DNA of 64,000 nt from the NCBI GenBank assembly GCA_001630475.1, contig KV419446.1:82408-146407 (forward strand). The letters are read 5' to 3'. Under the pieces are notes generated by a model that worked only from the letters and a program-made list of their open reading frames with translations, searched no databases and had not been told where the DNA came from. This DNA is from Sistotremastrum niveocremeum HHB9708. Its lineage: Eukaryota > Basidiomycota > Agaricomycetes > Sistotremastrales > Sistotremastraceae. Below, piece by piece: positions 57,946 through 64,000 of the stretch (position 1 is the first letter of the stretch; each line of letters starts with the position of its first letter). A program made the position numbers and the translations under genes.

Positions 57946-59219
57946 CTGCGAAGTGAAGTGAGCAGAGGAAGTCGAAGAAGGGATTTCGAGGCTCGGCTAG
58001 GTCGCTCGAAAACGATCAGCATTAAAAGGCAGGCCAGGCGGATGCAAATCTTCGGGCTAAACAGTTTAGACGCGCTTGAGATGCTTCTGTTCCTGAAGTC
58101 AATTGTAACGCAGATCCCGGACTGATCCGTGGTTCAGTGTAGAGCGACCAAGAAGCTAGGATGCACAAGGAATTGCATTTTTTATCCGCCGCGGTCCGTG
58201 GACCAATCACGGTTTCGGGTGCGTTCCACTGATGCTATATCCTCCAAGAGCTGGCTTAGAGGTAAAGACTCATCCTGCTCTGACTTTGAACTGAGCATAG
58301 ATCTCGAGCCGATGAAGAATATTGTGCTAACCTATCAATTATCATTTTTTCAGTGACAAGGCGCATCTTCAATGAATCGACAGCATTCAACATGGTCGTC
58401 TGTCTAATATCGATGAGCGATACCAGACCTCGACCGATTGAAACCTCAGACTTACCTTTACTCGCAAGAATTATTCAGAACGTCCACGGCCGGGATGCGA
58501 TTCCGATCTCGAGGTAGTATTCCCGAAATACTTCCCTATCGAGCTATCTGAGCCTATTCGCCTGCTTTTCCATTAGGAAGCCTCTCGTATCAGATAAGAC
58601 TTACAAGGACGTGTGAATTACCCCTGGACCTCCTAACTTGGAATTTTACCTCCATATTGCCTCTCCGGCCAATCATCGTCCAGCGTTCCAGTCTTCAGAG
58701 AAAATTCTCACAGAACGCTGCGCAGGGCCTCCGTTGGGAGTCTTTCTGTCACGTTCAGCAAACGTTTCTACGGGGCTTTCGCACACAAGCCAATAGCTCA
58801 CGGTGATGCAAGGGAAAGGAAGGGAGATGCCGAACCTCGGCACCGCGGAATTTCGGAACCATAAATAGGAGCTTTCCTTTTCGAGCAAGCGCTGAGCCTC
58901 GAGTATTTCGTGATATTTATCGGAAATCGTTACAGTCGTCTCGATATCCAATATAAATAATACGTGAGTCTTACGTTGATAAGAAGTTAGTTCTTTTGGG
59001 TGCACACAACAAGTGCGATTGTGCTATTTCGAGATTCAGGGCTCACCAGGCTAATGAATTGCGTCACAGGCGTAAAGCAACTCCCCGATAAGCTGTCCTG
59101 CCCGAATCCATATAAAGATCGCACGGCTTGCATACTCCCACCCATCGACGACCACCACTATCGCCGACTCCTGCTCAGAGCTCGCTCTTTGCTGTCTTTC
59201 ATCGTCTTGAGATTCGAAA
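57946..59219. other. Divergent intergenic region
   Basis: 1.3 kb between the 5' ends of the NLR-like gene and the small membrane protein gene. A CCAAT-box-like gaccaatcac occurs near 58200, about 260 bp upstream of the NLR start codon. No gene recognised; frames up to 110 aa (58673-59005, minus) lack motifs. Confidence 0.45.
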
Positions 59220-60197
59220 ATGAAGTTGCTTTCGTTGTTCATCGTTGCTTTGCCTCTTGTGTGGGCTCAGGAGAGTACGAGTGTGTCACCGACACCTACT
59301 GATTCAGTTGACCAACCATCGATGTGAGTTAGCTGCATGGTCAAGAACGTCGAAGGATTAATAGCGAACATAGGACGACTGACGCTCCCGGTCCCACCTG
59401 GACGGCATGCTACTTCGCGGAAGTATTCCCAACGACGACCGAGACTGTAGAACTCCCGTGAGCACCAAAGTCACATTTCAAATAAAAGACTGCACCCTGA
59501 GCATCTCTCAACAGCTCGAACTTTGACTTACCAGCCGGAGCTGTCTGTTGGGAGATTTACAGCGTTGGAGGAGGCGTCCTGGACCGACCGATGTACGTTG
59601 CGTGCTCCCCTGCTTCAAAATCTTATCCCCGAGAACTTCTCATTCCCTCCCTAACCTCCTAAATCCAACGCCGAACTGACCCCTGTCCTCAATCCAGCCT
59701 CACGATCAGCACGGCAGATGATCCCGGCGTGACCGACATCCCCGCAACTCCAAGCCCATCGACTTCCGCAATCTCTACAACCTCCACTTCCTCGGGATCC
59801 AATTTGAAAGTCATTCTTCCCGCAGTATTCGGTTCTCTAGCTGGTGCATTGTTCTCCATCTTCGTAAGTTTTGACGTGATACCGTTTACGTCATCTGGGT
59901 TATTGATTAATTCCCTCGATTATGGCACCATAGGGCGTATTGTGGTTGACTAGATACCGTGCACGGTCGAAGTCGTCGACGAGATCTTCACGTGTCGGGG
60001 CTTGGGTTAATAGGGCTGGCTGGGTGCATGATGAGAAGCCGGGTGATAATATCGGTGAGCACTTTCCATATGTTGGCACTTCATGCAGTGGCTGCTGTCG
60101 GCTGGTGAACACGAGTTATTGATATCCTTTTCATTTAGCGATGCAAGCGCAAGGACCCAGCAGTAAGGAGAGAACCGCTGACCTCGAGGCGGCGTAA
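59220..60197 (+). CDS. Small single-pass membrane protein O
   Basis: 203 aa paralogue of the gene at 49379-50230. Exons 59220..59323, 59374..59457, 59515..59592, 59698..59863, 59934..60054 and 60139..60197. Signal peptide MKLLSLFIVALPLVWAQ; ectodomain with PTWTACYFAE and LPAGAVCWE; Ser/Thr stalk; transmembrane LKVILPAVFGSLAGALFSIF; cytosolic VGAWVNRAGWVHDEKPGDNI and tail ending DLEAA. Intron positions and phases (2,2,2,0,1) equal those of its paralogue; intron lengths differ (introns 3 to 5 are 105, 70 and 84 nt). The shared TACYY/F motif, the AGAVC motif and the tail mark a small family. Receptor-like shape without a known ligand-binding domain; function unknown. Confidence 0.82.
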
Positions 60198-61142
60198 TTG
60201 ATGAAGTGATGGCATGTCCGACGATAATTGTACGAGTGTAGACGAAACGAGAGTGTATCCCAAGCTGTACATCCACTGTAATTCTTCTTGTAATTCAAAC
60301 TGGTACTTTCAAACGATGCCTTGCGAGCCTACTGCCGATCGATGAGCCCGAATTTCGATCCGTAGCGAAAACCGAACAAAGCCGGATTGTAGCACGACGA
60401 TATAGCAGACCACATAATGGAAGAGAATGCAGGTATCAGCTCCACAGACGAGACCTTTTTTTGAATGAAACACCAGATGAGATGGCTTCAGAAAAAATTT
60501 CGAGGTGGCTTCGACTTCCGAGGGGGCCCGAGTCGCCTGAAGATACTGATTTCGAGCCAGGTCATCCCTTAAACGCTGTGAAGGCCAGTCATTGACTTTT
60601 TCGGGTTAGCCAACAAGAACGTCATTCGAAGAGAGATCCTGCAGGTCCAGAACCACGAACCAAGAAGAAAGCAGGGTGCGTGACCGTGACTGTGACGGTC
60701 ACGGCTGTGACGACAGTTGCTGCCGTCGGCAATCGGCTGCTCGGTGACCGCAGTCTGGTCTCAGCCACGCCTCACACCACGAGCACAAGACCACAGCTCT
60801 GTCTGACCCCTACAATCTTGCGATTCTATTAGAACAACTTCAGCGTTTGATACGCATCTATCAATCTTTGTCACGACAGGTATTTACTCGTGTCATTATC
60901 GCCAAAAATATCGGTCTGACTCAGGCGTCAGTCAGCGGCACGTTAGTCAAGACTGATTGGCGGCCAGGACTCGCCTTGGTATTCACATCTTTTCTTAATT
61001 ATAGTGGCCTTTCAAGTCCGCTTGAATTGAATCTCGAGGTCATAGACATCAAAAGAGGCAGCGGGCGGCCAGCACTTTGGTACGTCTCAGTATCAACGGT
61101 CGTCTCAAACAGCTGCTGACGCAAAGCTCGACGATAGCGACC
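60198..61142. other. Intergenic gap
   Basis: 945 bp upstream of the TLDc gene. It contains an imperfect repeat of GTGAC/GTCAC words around 60680-60710 including a 7-bp inverted repeat (ccgtgac and gtcacgg, 7-nt spacer), which could be a factor-binding palindrome. No gene recognised. Confidence 0.45.
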
Positions 61143-62971
61143 ATGAATCAACCAAGACCATCGATGGCACCACTAATACCACTGCCAGCTGATTCTCCGT
61201 CGCAGCCAGACCATCATCCGTCATCGAATACGGAAACCCACGACCCCTACTCGCCCATCTTCTCCTCGTTTCACCACCCAGGACCACAGACAGCGGGGGA
61301 GCCTAGTAGCGCGGATCTCATTAGATTGGATAGTACATCGACTCGTCGATCACTCGAATCCACAACCGACTCAGATTTTGGCTCATTTGTCTCCGTCAAG
61401 TCCGATGAACACCCACTAAACTTTAGTGATGAAGATGAAACCCCCCACAATCACGCGTCCACTTCCACCTCACATAATCACACGTCACCTCCCTTTCCCG
61501 CCCAATCAGATCACCTCTCGACACTAAGCCACGACTTCTTTCAGGGTGCGAAAGAACGATCTAAACAAAACGAACGTCGCGTTTTGGACGAGCTACTGGA
61601 TCATCAGGATGATCCGCTGTATTGGCTTGACGCACCGCGACCGCCTGAGAATTCTCGGGAGCCCACTCCCGACGATAGACTCGTTGACGTCGATGACGTT
61701 TTCTTCACTCCAGAATCCGTCGCGCTCTCCGCGACGCGCTCTACCCCTGTTCCTATTCCGTATGACACCAGACCTGGCGAAAGATATAATCGACACCACA
61801 GCAGCCGTCACCAAACCGCCGCCTCCCCCACCTCTCCCAAATCTCCTGGCTCCCTTATCCTCGAACGTCAACCGTCCCTACCAACACTTTCATCTACAGA
61901 TACAGATGAAATGTACGCCCACCACAGTTCCACGCGCACCCTTCCCACCACCGCCCGGAAGCTCCTTGGTGACTTCCTCCATTCATCACCACCATCACCA
62001 CACTCAACACCATCCTCGCTACATCATCACTCCCCACACCACACCGCGAAGTCAATCAACTCATTCTTGAGTGGCTACGCGTCAAAAGCTATAACGCACG
62101 CGACTCCCTTTAGCAGGGAAGTCTTCGTGCCTCCAACTGGTGCTCCGGGCTTTGGTGGCGATCGAAAGTGGAACAGTAAAGGGTTCGAATTCGAGAGGGA
62201 GATCGAGAAAGCTAAGAAGAAGTCTGTTGTTCTTCAAGGCCGGAGAGAGGGCACGGAGAGTGTGTTGAGCGTAAAGCTTGCAGATAGCGTAAGTATTATT
62301 TTTATTCGTTCGGCATGTCCCGGAAAGGCTAAATTTTCTCAAACTGAAGATTCGACCGAATTTGCCTGCGCTCCCGAGGCTGGCTAATAAATGGACATTG
62401 CTCTATTCGCTTGACCAGCATGGGATATCGTTATCAACATTCTATGAACGATGTTCGCAAAATGAGGGTGGTGTTCTGCTTGTTATCAAAGACGCCGACG
62501 AGGATATATTCGGCGCTTGGGTTGGGGAAGGACTTCGAGAGAGCGCTGGTCGTTACTATGGCAGCGGCGAGTCGTACGTCCAATCCTGTCTTTTATTACA
62601 GTGCACACATCCTGATTCGTGGACAGCTTCCTGTGGAAACGGAAGAGTGCGTCATCGGATGACGCCCTTGCCGTCTACCGATGGACAGGGAAGAACGACT
62701 ACGTAGCTCTCTGTGATACAGACTATGTCTCCTTCGGAGGAGGGTGCGCGCATTTCCCAGAGTCCCTTCTATTCCATATCTTCGGTCTGCTAATGTTCGC
62801 CTTTACAGGGACGGGCATTACGGGTTGTATCTGTCTTCATCGCTGATCGAAGGCAGTTCGGCTCGATGCCCTACTTTCGACAATGATATTCTATGCAGCG
62901 GCCGTCCTCGGGATGGATATACGACCAACTTTGAGTGTGTTGGAATTGAAGTTTGGGCTGTGTCGCCTTGA
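61143..62971 (+). CDS. OXR1: TLDc-domain protein, OXR1 family
   Basis: Oxidation-resistance protein 1 homologue, 549 aa. Exons 61143..62288, 62350..62573, 62627..62743 and 62809..62971. The first exon encodes ~380 residues of mostly disordered Ser/Pro/His-rich sequence with acidic patches (TTDSDFGSFVSV, LLDHQDDPLYWLDA). The TLDc domain begins in exon 2: IRPNLPALPRLANKWTLLYS, LDQHGISLSTFYERC, VLLVIKDADEDIFGAW, ESFLWKR, VALCDTDYVSFGGGDGHYGL, and ends FECVGIEVWAV, all canonical TLDc positions. OXR1-type proteins protect against oxidative stress and bind the V-ATPase, promoting its disassembly in yeast. The TLDc is complete; the long N-terminus is longer than in yeast Oxr1. The gene symbol is given by family. 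Confidence 0.93.
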
Positions 62972-64000
62972 TGCTTGATATTTTGTCTTGCTTTTGCCCT
63001 TGCCCTTATCCTTGAGGGACATTTTTCCTTCTCTATATCATTTAATGACCTGCGATGATACCTTCTCTTCCCCTTTCTTCTTCTCCAAAATAATGAATGA
63101 CCTAATGTCGTGTACTGTATTACTCCCATTTCTGTTTTTCCTATCATCTGTAATTCATTTCATCGCCGCAATGGCATTGTATACTTGAACCGATCGTGAT
63201 ATGGAGCACACCTTGAGACTTTGAATGGATAAAGAGCGTGATGATTGTCCGGACTAACTATAGACGCCCAGATCTCGTCCAAATATAGAAATAGAACTCG
63301 GCCGCCGTACGATATAGACTAGTCCGAATTTAGAATAGTTTCGAATCTATTTATGGAAAAGGCTACGGAATAGTGCGAGATAAAGAGATACTGTACGGCA
63401 TCGGTCCTTCGGACGATTTTTGTATTTGGGCCCTATTGTAGAGCAGCCGTACCTCAAATTCAAGAATAAATTTCATGTGGATATGACACAGCACAAAACG
63501 GATCTACTTTGAATTTATCAGATTTTACTGACCTTTTGTGCTCGAGGAATCGACCAAAGAACTCAAGCAGTCAGCGTGGGAAAATCCCTACTCGTTCGGA
63601 CGCCCCGCCTAGAGCCTGGTTTCGCAGCCCAGCGCACCATCGCCTCTTTGTTGAATATGGCCTATTTATTGCTTTTCATAGCATGAAATGATGATATAGA
63701 CTACCATATGCATCCAGAACTTTTCAAATAGCTAGTTTCCTGTTCCTGTCAAATTTCGGTGGACCAGACAAAAGTTGCCCTTCAATTCTTGTGGTGTGCG
63801 ACCCATATCTCACGGAATTCGCCCAAATTGCGTGATTTTTCCTCACAGGTCTATGTAAAACACATACAGGTATCTCCAAAAAAATTCCGCCGTTGTATCG
63901 TCCCGAACTGAATGACTTCACTCTGGACTGTCTGATGGAGCCGTGGTGTCCGAAGGTCCGATGCCGTACAGTAGCCGAATAGGCGTTTAATCCGAATCTA
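62972..64000. other. Right-edge region without a gene
   Basis: T-rich DNA after the TLDc stop codon fits its 3' untranslated region. Small frames to 63921 (65 aa, minus) show no motif. A gene may continue beyond the window edge, but nothing supports one inside it. Confidence 0.45.

Overview
The window looks like nuclear DNA of a basidiomycete fungus, most likely Agaricomycotina. Genes are dense and split by many short introns (mostly 45-80 nt, GT..AG, with CTNAC/CTGAC-like branch sites). The gene families fit: expanded F-box proteins, a fungal NB-ARC/TPR (NLR-like) protein with an N-terminal helical region, a multi-exon membrane hybrid histidine kinase, and paired WOPR (Gti1/Pac2) regulators. 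The order cannot be fixed from sequence alone. Exon models were built by hand, by keeping reading phase across splice sites and comparing paralogues inside the window. No rRNA, tRNA, CRISPR, prokaryotic operon, intact transposon or virus-derived element was recognised.

Layout. 1-0.6 kb: 3' end of a short-chain dehydrogenase (SDR). 0.8-6.4 kb: three tandem paralogous F-box genes on +. 6.6-9.1 kb: a doubtful Ser-rich ORF and a conserved basidiomycete-type protein on -. 10.9-14.7 kb: two more members of the same F-box family on -. 15.0-16.2 kb: a different F-box gene. 20.3-27.1 kb: two divergently transcribed WOPR regulators with the same five-exon, same-phase structure, separated by 4 kb without genes. 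27.1-34.0 kb: 6.9 kb with no supported gene. 34.0-38.4 kb: a 16-exon transmembrane hybrid histidine kinase. 39.6-46.0 kb: an F-box/leucine-rich gene and a divergent pair of F-box-like genes. 46.3-48.4 kb: a secreted protein gene. 49.4-60.2 kb: a membrane and defence-like island with two paralogous small single-pass membrane proteins (49.4 and 59.2 kb) flanking a single-pass membrane protein, a complete SDR and an NLR-like STAND NTPase. 61.1-63.0 kb: an OXR1-type TLDc protein.

Functional reading. F-box proteins are substrate adaptors of SCF ubiquitin ligases. Eight occur here, seven of them with an intron inside or just after the F-box, so the window carries a local expansion that fits rapid birth and death of ubiquitin adaptors. 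The histidine kinase and WOPR pair are signalling and developmental-switch genes with unusually long upstream intergenic DNA. The NLR-like gene and the two receptor-shaped small membrane proteins are the best candidates for a poorly described recognition locus, but that link rests on proximity only.

Gene-structure oddities: three likely GC-AG introns, and several very small exons (9, 12, 12, 15, 23 and 28 nt) that automatic annotation would probably miss.
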